Of a stretch of DNA of 64,000 bases, positions 51,569 to 59,013 are shown piece by piece. The stretch's first letter is position 1; every line of letters starts with the position of its first letter. The notes beneath the pieces are model-generated. The model saw only the letters and a program-made list of their open reading frames with translations. It searched no databases and was not told the origin of the DNA. The translations under genes were made by a program, and so were the position numbers. Source of the stretch: Streptosporangium lutulentum (GTDB lineage: Bacteria > Actinomycetota > Actinomycetes > Streptosporangiales > Streptosporangiaceae); the NCBI RefSeq assembly GCF_030811455.1, contig NZ_JAUSQU010000001.1, forward strand, positions 7,874,001 through 7,938,000, given 5' to 3'.

Positions 51569-53476
51569 ATGAAGGTGAACGTCACGAAGCTCCTCGCGAC
51601 AGTACTTACCGCCGGTGTGGTGTTCGGGCCGCAGACGCCGGCGGGAGCGGAGTCCGCACCGCGGCTCCGGGACGTCGGGGGACTGGTCGACCAGATCGTG
51701 CCCGCGCAGTTGGCCAAGGACCGGATCCCCGGCGCGGCGGTCGTCGTGGTCGCCGGTGGGCGGACCGTGTTCGCCAAGGGGTACGGCCTCGCCGACGTCA
51801 CGACCAAGACTCCGGTGGACGTCGACCGTACGGGCTTCTTCACCGGGTCGATGAGCAAGCTGTTCACCGCCACGGCCGCACTGCAACTGGTGAGGCAGGG
51901 AAAGCTCGACCTGCACGCCGACGTCAACCGTTACCTCACCACATTCAAGATCAAGGACACCTATCCGGGCCGGCCCGTCACCCTCGACCATCTGCTGACG
52001 TACACGGCGGGGTTCGACGATGACGTTCTCGGGCTCGCCGAGGCCGACCCCGGGGACGTCACCTCCCTGGGCCGCAGCCTGGCCGACCGGCAGCCGAGCC
52101 GGATACACCCGCCAGGCGTCAAGGTCGCCTACAACAACTACGGCGTGGCACTGGCCGGATACCTCGTCGAGATCGCCTCCGGGCAGTCGTTCGCGCAGTA
52201 CGTCGACCAGAAGATCCTCAAGCCGCTGGGCATGAGCTCCACCACCATGGCGGTGCCCCATCCGGCCGCGACCGACGCGACGCTCGCCCGTGGTTATCGC
52301 CCCGGCGGAGACGGCTACACCGCAGAGAAGGGTCAGTACGGTCCGTGGGCCCCCTCCGGGACCGGCCCCGTCACCACCGTCGCTGACATGGGCCGGTTCA
52401 TGCTCGCCCAGCTGCGGAACGACCCCCTGCTCGGCCCGGACGTCGCCCGCGTGATGCAGGGGCAGCACTACACCCAGGACTCCCGGATGCCCGGTATGGG
52501 ATACGTGTTCGAGCAGCGCCCCCGCGACGGCCGGCAGCTGGTCTACAAGGACGGGGACGTGCCCGGCTTCCACAGCGTCATGGCACTGCTGCCCGGCGAG
52601 GACATCGGGATCTACGTCGCCTACAACGGAGACGGCACCAACCTCGTGGCGAGCTCGGACGGGGTCCGCCTGGTCAACCGGATCGTCGACCGCTATCTCC
52701 CCGCCGCACCGGCCCGTCCGCAGGGCGTCAAGGGCGACGTCTCCCGGTTCGCCGGGACGTACCGGTCCGCCCGGGTCAGTCACAACAGCCTCATGAAGGT
52801 CGCCTCGCTGTTCTCCGCCCCGACCGTGGAGGCCGGCGCGGACGGCACCCTGACGACCACCGGGCTGTCGCCGGACCCGGCCAAGGAGACGCAGCACTGG
52901 ATCCAGATCCAGCCCGGCCTCTTTCAGGAACGCGGCGGCCAGGACCGGATCGCCTTCGACGGCAAGGGGACGATGACCACCTCGGCGAACCCGGCGGAGG
53001 CCCTTGAGCGCCTCGCCTGGTACGACTCCCCGATGCCGCACATCGGCGTGCTCGGCTTCGGCGCGCTGGTGTTCGTACTCGCCCTGCTCGGCTTCCCGAT
53101 CGTCGCACTCCTGCGCACGCTTCGCAGGCGTCCCCGGCATCCGGCCGGAGCCCGCGTCGCCCGGTCGCTCGCCTGGATCACCGGGTTGCTCGTCACCGTC
53201 TCCCTGATCGGCATCGCCCTGGTGACCTCCGACCCCAACGCCCTGATGGAGACCACGGCTCTCAACTCGCCGCGGCTGGCGGTCGTGCCGGTCATCGTGA
53301 CGGTGGCCCTCGGATTCGCCGTGCCGGTGCTGCCGGCGGCCGTCGCGGCCTGGTGGAAGGGCTGGTGGGGTCTGCTCGGGCGGCTGTCCTACACGCTGAT
53401 CGCGCTGACCGGGGTGGCGTTCTTCAAGGTCGTGATGATCTACAACCTCGTCATCCTGCCGTTTCCCGCGAACTGA
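51569..53476 (+). CDS. Serine beta-lactamase-family hydrolase with C-terminal membrane domain
   Basis: 635 residues from the ATG at 51569, which starts a clean signal peptide; a frame from 51521 lacks one. The class C/D-alanyl carboxypeptidase fold has Ser94-x-x-Lys97 (SMSK), YNN as the YxN motif in VAYNNYGVAL, and a GPWAPSGTG..TTVADMGRF segment. The last 150 residues have about four TM segments. Such membrane-tailed penicillin-binding-like esterases are common in Gram-positives; they may trim peptidoglycan peptides or act on other esters. Divergent from the kinase gene. Confidence 0.9.
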   Translation: MKVNVTKLLATVLTAGVVFGPQTPAGAESAPRLRDVGGLVDQIVPAQLAKDRIPGAAVVVVAGGRTVFAKGYGLADVTTKTPVDVDRTGFFTGSMSKLFTATAALQLVRQGKLDLHADVNRYLTTFKIKDTYPGRPVTLDHLLTYTAGFDDDVLGLAEADPGDVTSLGRSLADRQPSRIHPPGVKVAYNNYGVALAGYLVEIASGQSFAQYVDQKILKPLGMSSTTMAVPHPAATDATLARGYRPGGDGYTAEKGQYGPWAPSGTGPVTTVADMGRFMLAQLRNDPLLGPDVARVMQGQHYTQDSRMPGMGYVFEQRPRDGRQLVYKDGDVPGFHSVMALLPGEDIGIYVAYNGDGTNLVASSDGVRLVNRIVDRYLPAAPARPQGVKGDVSRFAGTYRSARVSHNSLMKVASLFSAPTVEAGADGTLTTTGLSPDPAKETQHWIQIQPGLFQERGGQDRIAFDGKGTMTTSANPAEALERLAWYDSPMPHIGVLGFGALVFVLALLGFPIVALLRTLRRRPRHPAGARVARSLAWITGLLVTVSLIGIALVTSDPNALMETTALNSPRLAVVPVIVTVALGFAVPVLPAAVAAWWKGWWGLLGRLSYTLIALTGVAFFKVVMIYNLVILPFPAN

Positions 53477-53502
53477 GGCCGCCACGAACGAACCTCTCCC
53501 AC

Positions 53503-53541
53503 CGGCCCGCATCGCCGGACGACGGCGAGCGTTGCGGGCCG
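53503..53541. terminator. Hairpin between convergent genes
   Basis: CGGCCCGCA-TCGCCG pairs with CGGCGA and TGCGGGCCG further on, with a small internal bulge. It lies between the hydrolase (+) and the sigma-partner (-) stops. Confidence 0.65.
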
Positions 53542-53566
53542 ATGAGGGATGGAGACCGCCCCCGGT

Positions 53567-54862
53567 CTACTCGATCGTGGACAGGTCCAGGATGTACGCC
53601 TTGTCCCCGATCGTGTAGGCCATCAGCGCATCGAGCCGGCTTTGGGGAATGCCTATGCGCCCTTTCGTATCCGGTCTTAAGCCGAGGTCGGCCATCCTGC
53701 CGGTCTCCACGTCGTAGAGGGCCACAACGTTCTCTCCCTTCGGTCCGTGGAGAATCTGCTTTAAGAACCGCTCAAAGTTGAGGTCAAACGGGGCGGTGTC
53801 CGGCAGTGGTCTTTCCCCGGAACCGTCGCGGTTGCGGACGAAGCTGCGCAGGATGACCCGCTTTTCCTCCACCTTGCCCGCGCACGGCTTGGCGGTGCAG
53901 GTGACCTGGCCCTTCTCATAGCGCACCTTTACGCCCGTGCACCGGATGACACCGCACCTGACCTCCTCGTCGGCCGCGACCACGGCGTCGCGCCGTTCAC
54001 CGGTCTCGGCGTTGAACAGTTTGAGGAAGCCGTTTCCTGCTCGATGGTCACCCACCCACGGCCATTGCAGGATGCGCTGCCGCTCGGCGCCCTTCACCGG
54101 TTGCATCTGGCCCCCGCTCAGCGGCACCCGGTAGACACCTCCCTTCTCGTAGGCGAAGATCACGTTTTTGCCCACGACGGTCAGGTCGGTGATCCGGCCC
54201 AGCTGCTTGGTGGCGTTTCCCATGGGAACGTCGCTCACCGGCCGTGGCGTACCGCCCCGGACCGGCACCGTCCAGATCTGGGCGACCTGGTTCCTGCCCG
54301 CCTCCTTGAACGCCCACCAGACGATGTTCCCGCCTCCCGCCGCGATGTCGTCGGCGAAGCTCTGCGAGCCCTTCGTCAGGGGGATCTCGGCGATCCGCGT
54401 GGGCTTTCCGCTGTTCAGGTCGTAGCTCCACAGGAACCGGCGCTTCTCCCTGATCTCCGTGGTCACCAGCAGTGTGCGATCGTCCAGAAGCAACTCCGGG
54501 TAGTAGCCGCGGCCGTCGGGCAGCGTGGCAGGGATCTTGTGTACGGCCTGCGGCCACACCTTCTCGATGGACGGAGGGATGACATCCGCCGGCGGTTTCG
54601 CCCTGTCTGTCGGCTTGCCCGTTGGTTCGTCCGTCGCGTTGGCCGCGGGCTGCGGTACGACCGACGTGCGTACGTTCTTCACCACCGTGCCCGCCCCGCC
54701 GATCACCACGACCACGGCCGCGGCCGCGAGCAGGGCGGCGGACCGCGCCCGCCGCCGGCGATGACGTGCCTTGACCGTCGCGGACAACCCCGCCGACGCC
54801 CGCGGCGCCCGGTCCGCCGCGTCGGCGAGAAGGCGGCTCAACTCGTTTTCAAGATCGTTCAT
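53567..54862 (-). CDS. Membrane partner of the SigE-type sigma factor, beta-propeller-like outer domain
   Basis: 431 residues. Cytoplasmic start of about 40 residues (NDLENELSRLLADAADRAP), a basic stretch, one TM (about 42-62), a Thr/Pro linker, then an outer domain of about 330 residues with repeated strands like LLVTTEIREKRRFLWSYDL and VYRVPLSGG, probably a TolB/WD-like propeller. Three Cys sit in one loop. The gene overlaps the sigma stop by 4 bp. Small cytoplasmic heads in this position usually bind and restrain the cognate sigma, so it is the likely anti-sigma, without a ZAS motif. Confidence 0.85.
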   Translation of the reverse strand: MNDLENELSRLLADAADRAPRASAGLSATVKARHRRRRARSAALLAAAAVVVVIGGAGTVVKNVRTSVVPQPAANATDEPTGKPTDRAKPPADVIPPSIEKVWPQAVHKIPATLPDGRGYYPELLLDDRTLLVTTEIREKRRFLWSYDLNSGKPTRIAEIPLTKGSQSFADDIAAGGGNIVWWAFKEAGRNQVAQIWTVPVRGGTPRPVSDVPMGNATKQLGRITDLTVVGKNVIFAYEKGGVYRVPLSGGQMQPVKGAERQRILQWPWVGDHRAGNGFLKLFNAETGERRDAVVAADEEVRCGVIRCTGVKVRYEKGQVTCTAKPCAGKVEEKRVILRSFVRNRDGSGERPLPDTAPFDLNFERFLKQILHGPKGENVVALYDVETGRMADLGLRPDTKGRIGIPQSRLDALMAYTIGDKAYILDLSTIE

Positions 54863-55359
54863 CGCGGGCTCCCGTGGGTCGCGGGCGAGGGGGCGAGGGA
54901 GGACCGCAGTTTGTCCAGGCCCCGCGAGGCCTGACTGCGTACGGTTCCCGGGGAGATGCCGAGCACCTTGGCGATCTCGGCGTCGGTGAGCTGCTCGTAG
55001 TAGCGCAGCACCAGTACGGCGCGCTGCCTGCGGGGCAGCGCGGACAACTCCTCCCAGAGCCCCTGCTGCTTCTCGAAGGGGAAGACCTCGTGACCGGCCC
55101 GATCCGGAGGGTCTCCGGTGAGGTGTTCACGCCTGTGCCGCCGCCAGATGCTGATGTGCAGCCGCGCCATCGTGGTCCGCGCGTAGCTGTTCGGATTGTC
55201 CTTGCGCCGCACCCTCGGCCAGGCCCTGCGCACCCGGAAGAGGGTCTCCTGAAGGAGATCGGCGGCGTCGTGAGGATTTCCGGCCAGGACATATCCGTAG
55301 CGGAGCAGCGCGTCCGCGTGCTCGGCCACGAATCTGTCGAAGCCGGGTTCGTCGTCCAA
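54859..55359 (-). CDS. SigE-family ECF RNA polymerase sigma factor
   Basis: 166 residues, normal length for the actinobacterial SigE-family ECF group. Region 2 includes ALLRYGYVLAGNPHDAADLLQ with the DLLQET core-binding helix, region 4 ALPRRQRAVLVLRYYEQLTD and the HTH EIAKVLGISPGTVRSQASRG. The next gene overlaps by 4 bp and probably encodes its anti-sigma. Target genes are unknown; the divergent glucanase gene is a candidate by position only. Confidence 0.95.
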   Translation of the reverse strand: MDDEPGFDRFVAEHADALLRYGYVLAGNPHDAADLLQETLFRVRRAWPRVRRKDNPNSYARTTMARLHISIWRRHRREHLTGDPPDRAGHEVFPFEKQQGLWEELSALPRRQRAVLVLRYYEQLTDAEIAKVLGISPGTVRSQASRGLDKLRSSLAPSPATHGSPR

Positions 55360-55758
55360 TGGGGGTCCTTTCTCGATCCTCGGAACCCAGACGACTCAAG
55401 GGGCCGAAGTGTTGCACCGCGCGGCGAGATGTTTTCCGGACTCCCCGGAGTCTCGCCCGGGCCGGCCCGCCGCTTCCCCCTCTCGGGTCCGAGCCGCGAG
55501 ACAGAAGGGCCGCCCGAGCCGGTGCTCCCCGTTCACCTCGCGTCGCGGCCGGTCGCGCGGTGTGCGACTCCGCAATGACGCACGGGCACCTGCGCAAAAA
55601 GCCAAAGGACTAATGAAGCTACAGAGCAAGGTTACGAAACTATTTCGCAGGAACCTTGTGGAACGAGGCATCGGAGTTTTAATGTCACCTCACCTTCACA
55701 ACGTCCGCTCCGCCTCGAGCATCCCCGGGTGCTCACCCCCCAGAGAAACGAGCATTCG
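55360..55758. other. 399-bp divergent intergenic region
   Basis: Between the divergent sigma gene and the glucanase gene. An AT-richer part (55,610-55,700) has GGAACC and, some 17 bases on, CATCGGAGTT, loosely like an ECF promoter reading toward the glucanase gene. That is weak evidence. No gene is seen. Confidence 0.4.
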
Positions 55759-57822
55759 ATGTCACGCAGCATCACAGGAGCCGTATCGAGGTGGTCCGGC
55801 AGACCACCGCGAAGGACCACTGTCGCGGCGATGACCGCGGTCACCGTCGGCCTGAGCGTCGTCCTCGGCGGCCCGGCCCTCGCCGACAGAGGCCCGAACG
55901 GCTCATCGACCCCCGTCGTGACGCGCGCCGCCCTCGCCCCGTCGCTCGTCGCGGGCCGGGGAGCCGATGTCGACTTCGCCGAGCAGGAGGCGGAGAACGC
56001 CGCGACGAACGGCACGACCATCGGCCCTGACCGCACCGCGTACACGCTGCCGTCGGAGGCGTCCGGCCGTAGGGCGGTCAAGCTGACGGCCGGGCAGCAC
56101 GTCGAGTTCACGCTGCCGAGCAAGGCCAACGCGATCACCGTGCGCTACAGCATTCCGGACGCGCCGGGCGGCGGCGGCATCACCGCGCCGCTCAACGTCA
56201 CGGTGAACGGCGGGGCCAAGAAGACCATGACCCTCACGTCGCAGTACGCGTGGCTGTACAACCAGTATCCGTTCACGAACGACCCGAACGCCGATCTGCT
56301 CCACCCCGACTGGTGGATCACCGAGTGCGCCTGCGTGCCCAACGCCACGACGCCGGCCCCGACGATCACGAAGCCGTTCCGTCCGACGCACTTCTACGAC
56401 GAGCAGCGGCTCCTGCTCGGCAAGACGTACCGCGCGGGTGACAAGGTGCGGCTCACGGTCCCCGCGGGGAGCAACGCCGCGTGGACGGTCATCGACCTGC
56501 TCGACTCGGAGCTCGTCGGCGCGCCGCACGTCAGGCTCCTCGCGGCGAACGTGCTGGCGTTCGGCGCCGACCCGTCCGGCCGGCGCGACTCGGCCGACGC
56601 GTTCGACAAGGCGATCGCCTTCGCCAAGCGCAGCCGTCTCAAGGTCTACATCCCGCCGGGCACCTTCCAGGTGAACCGCCACATCATCGTCGACAACGTG
56701 ACGATTGAGGGCGCCGGCAACTGGTACACGATCATCAAGGGCCGCGAGGTCGCCCTCGGCACCCCGGCCCCCGACGGCTCGGTGCACACCGGCGTCGGTT
56801 TCTACGGCAAGGACGCGTCGGCCGGCGGCAGCAAGAACGTCCACCTGTCCGGCTTCGCCATCGAGGGTGACGTCCGCGAGCGCATCGACACCGACCAGGT
56901 GAACGGCATCGGCGGGGCGCTGAGCGACTCGACCGTCGACGGCCTCCACATCCGCCACACCAAGGTGGGCATGTGGTTCGACGGGCCGATGAAGAACCTG
57001 AAGATCACGAACAACGTCATCGTCGACCAGATCGCCGACGCCCTCAACTTCCACGGCGGTGTCACGGACTCGGTCGTGTCGAACAACTTCGTCCGCAACA
57101 CCGGTGACGACGGCCTCGCCCTGTGGTCCGAGAAGATCGCCAACGCCCGCAACACGTTCGACCGCAACACCGTGCAGACGCCGACCCTCGCGAACGGCAT
57201 CGCCGTCTACGGCGGTACGGACAACACCGTCTCGAACAACCTCGTCGCCGACCCGATCCGCGAGGGCAGCGGCATCCACGTCGGCTCCCGCTTCGGCGCC
57301 GAGGCGTTCGCCGGGCAGCTGTCGATCAAGGACAACACCACCGCCCGGGCCGGCACGTACGAGCTGAACTGGAACATCGGCCTGGGGGCCATCTGGCTCT
57401 ACGCGCTCGACAAGAACATCGAGGCGGACATCCAGGTGGTCGGGAACCACTTCCTCGACAACACCTACAACGCGATCATGCTGGTCAGCGACTGGGGAGT
57501 GAAGGACCTTTACTCGATCACGAACGTCCACTTCAAGGACATCAGGGTCGACGGCACCGGAACCTCGGTGGTCAGCGCCCGGGTGAAGGGGTCCGCCTCC
57601 TTCGAGAACGTGGACGCCCGCAACGTCGGCGCGGTCGGCGTCAACAACTGCGGCTCGTTCAACTTCCCGCCCACCGGTTCGGAGTTCTCGCTGACGGACC
57701 TCGGCGGCAACGACGGCGGCGGCACCACCGGAGCCTGGCTCGCCCCGTGGATGCTGCCGAACACCATCACCTGCGACGACCGCCCGCCGGTCGTCGCGCC
57801 TCCGGCGCCGTCCCCGTGGTGA
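55759..57822 (+). CDS. Secreted right-handed beta-helix glucanase, GH87-like, with N-terminal carbohydrate-binding domain
   Basis: 687 residues from the ATG at 55759. Signal peptide of about 42 residues. An N-terminal CBM35-like sandwich (VKLTAGQHVEFTLPS, RYSIPDAPGGGG) is followed from about residue 265 by a beta-helix beginning VLAFGADPSGRRDSADAF. The core GTFQVNRHIIV, VNGIGGALSDSTVDGLHIRH, DALNFHGG and RNTGDDGLALWS matches mycodextranase/alpha-1,3-glucanase (GH87) proteins, whose Asp residues in the last two motifs are catalytic. A fungal-wall or alpha-glucan substrate is likely. The protein ends in a short Pro tail without anchor. Confidence 0.82.
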   Translation: MSRSITGAVSRWSGRPPRRTTVAAMTAVTVGLSVVLGGPALADRGPNGSSTPVVTRAALAPSLVAGRGADVDFAEQEAENAATNGTTIGPDRTAYTLPSEASGRRAVKLTAGQHVEFTLPSKANAITVRYSIPDAPGGGGITAPLNVTVNGGAKKTMTLTSQYAWLYNQYPFTNDPNADLLHPDWWITECACVPNATTPAPTITKPFRPTHFYDEQRLLLGKTYRAGDKVRLTVPAGSNAAWTVIDLLDSELVGAPHVRLLAANVLAFGADPSGRRDSADAFDKAIAFAKRSRLKVYIPPGTFQVNRHIIVDNVTIEGAGNWYTIIKGREVALGTPAPDGSVHTGVGFYGKDASAGGSKNVHLSGFAIEGDVRERIDTDQVNGIGGALSDSTVDGLHIRHTKVGMWFDGPMKNLKITNNVIVDQIADALNFHGGVTDSVVSNNFVRNTGDDGLALWSEKIANARNTFDRNTVQTPTLANGIAVYGGTDNTVSNNLVADPIREGSGIHVGSRFGAEAFAGQLSIKDNTTARAGTYELNWNIGLGAIWLYALDKNIEADIQVVGNHFLDNTYNAIMLVSDWGVKDLYSITNVHFKDIRVDGTGTSVVSARVKGSASFENVDARNVGAVGVNNCGSFNFPPTGSEFSLTDLGGNDGGGTTGAWLAPWMLPNTITCDDRPPVVAPPAPSPW

Positions 57823-58006
57823 CCCTCCACCGGGCGCGCCTCTAACCGGGAAACGCGTCTCCGAGAGCGGGGAAAGCACGTTTCCGGGAGCCGGAAAAGG
57901 AGTGACCCCGGGGCCTGCCCCGGCCCCGGGGTCCGAACGGCGGTGCCGCCCGGCGGACGTCCGGGCCGCCCGCCGGGCACCACCGGTCCGCGCATACCAT
58001 TCAGCG

Positions 58007-58864
58007 GTGGATGTTCTGGAGCCGGAGGAGTGGCAGGCCCGGGCGGAGGCCCACCGCCGACGGGTCGAGGTGTGGGCGGCCCCGCACCTGGCGCGCAGGG
58101 CGCGGGGCGAGACCCATCCCATCGAGGACTTCCTGTTCACCTACTACGGGCACCGGCCGGCGCGGCTGCGGCAGTGGCATCCGGGCGCCGGAGTGGTCCT
58201 GAAGGGGGCACGCGACTTCGGCCGCGACTACCTCGACATCCCCGAGGGGGCCGTGCTCGACACCGCGGCGCTGATGGACAGGCGCGGGGACTCCGTCGCG
58301 TGGATCGCGCGACTGCTGGCCGCCACCGCGTCACGGCCGGCGTTCCTGGGCTGCTTCGGCCTGCACGAGTGGGCGATGGTCTACAAGACCACGGAGGTAC
58401 GGCACGACTCCTGGCCGCTGCGGCTCAGCGGGGAGGAGATCGCGGAGGTGGTGGACCAGCGGGGCGTGCGGTGCGGCCATTTCGACGCGTTCCGCTTCTT
58501 CACCCCGGAGGCGCGCCCGCTCAACGCGCTGCAGCCGACGCGGCAGCTGCAGGAGGAGCTGGAGCAGCCGGGCTGCCTGCACGCCAACATGGACCTGTAC
58601 AAGTGGGCGTACAAGCTGTCGCCGCTGGTGAGCGGCGAGCTGGTCGCCGACTGCTTCATGCTGGCCCGGGACATCCGCGCCGTGGACATGCGGGCCAGTC
58701 CGTACGACCTGAGCTCGCTCGGCCATCGGGCGATCCGGATCGAGACCCCCGAGGGACGCGCCGAGTACGCCGCCGAACAGCGGGGGTTCGCCGAGCGGGC
58801 GCGGCCGCAGCGGCAACGCCTGCTCGACGCCTGCGAACGCCTGCTCGCCGGCACCCGCCCCTGA
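58007..58864 (+). CDS. Protein usually annotated 3-methyladenine DNA glycosylase
   Basis: 285 residues from the GTG at 58007; the frame is open further upstream but only as a proline/arginine-rich stretch. Conserved phrases HPIEDFLFTYYGHRPARLRQWHPG, CFGLHEWAMVY, HFDAFRFFT and DLYKWAYKLSP define a conserved actinobacterial family that databases label 3-methyladenine DNA glycosylase. I see no helix-hairpin-helix or AAG active-site motif, so that name rests on propagation. Several conserved His, Glu and Asp suggest an enzyme. Single gene. Confidence 0.75.
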   Translation: MDVLEPEEWQARAEAHRRRVEVWAAPHLARRARGETHPIEDFLFTYYGHRPARLRQWHPGAGVVLKGARDFGRDYLDIPEGAVLDTAALMDRRGDSVAWIARLLAATASRPAFLGCFGLHEWAMVYKTTEVRHDSWPLRLSGEEIAEVVDQRGVRCGHFDAFRFFTPEARPLNALQPTRQLQEELEQPGCLHANMDLYKWAYKLSPLVSGELVADCFMLARDIRAVDMRASPYDLSSLGHRAIRIETPEGRAEYAAEQRGFAERARPQRQRLLDACERLLAGTRP

Positions 58865-58939
58865 ACCGCTGTCCGTAGACGGCACGATCGTCGCGGCTTC
58901 GCCCGCCGGGGATCCCGCGGAACTCGGGCGACGAGCGAC

Positions 58940-58974
58940 GCCGCGGGACGTCCGAACGACGGACGCCCCGCGGC
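58940..58974. terminator. Long hairpin between convergent genes
   Basis: GCCGCGGG-A-CGTCCG pairs with CGGACG-C-CCCGCGGC around a 5-base loop (58940-58974), 14 pairs with one A/C mismatch. Positioned between the two converging stops. Confidence 0.72.
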
Positions 58975-59013
58975 GGTGCCACCTGACAGTGCGGACCGGG
59001 TCCGCCGTGGTGA

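Noticed and set aside
58007..58864. True 3-methyladenine DNA glycosylase
   Set aside because: No AlkA/AAG/Tag motif could be seen; the name is only the usual database label.
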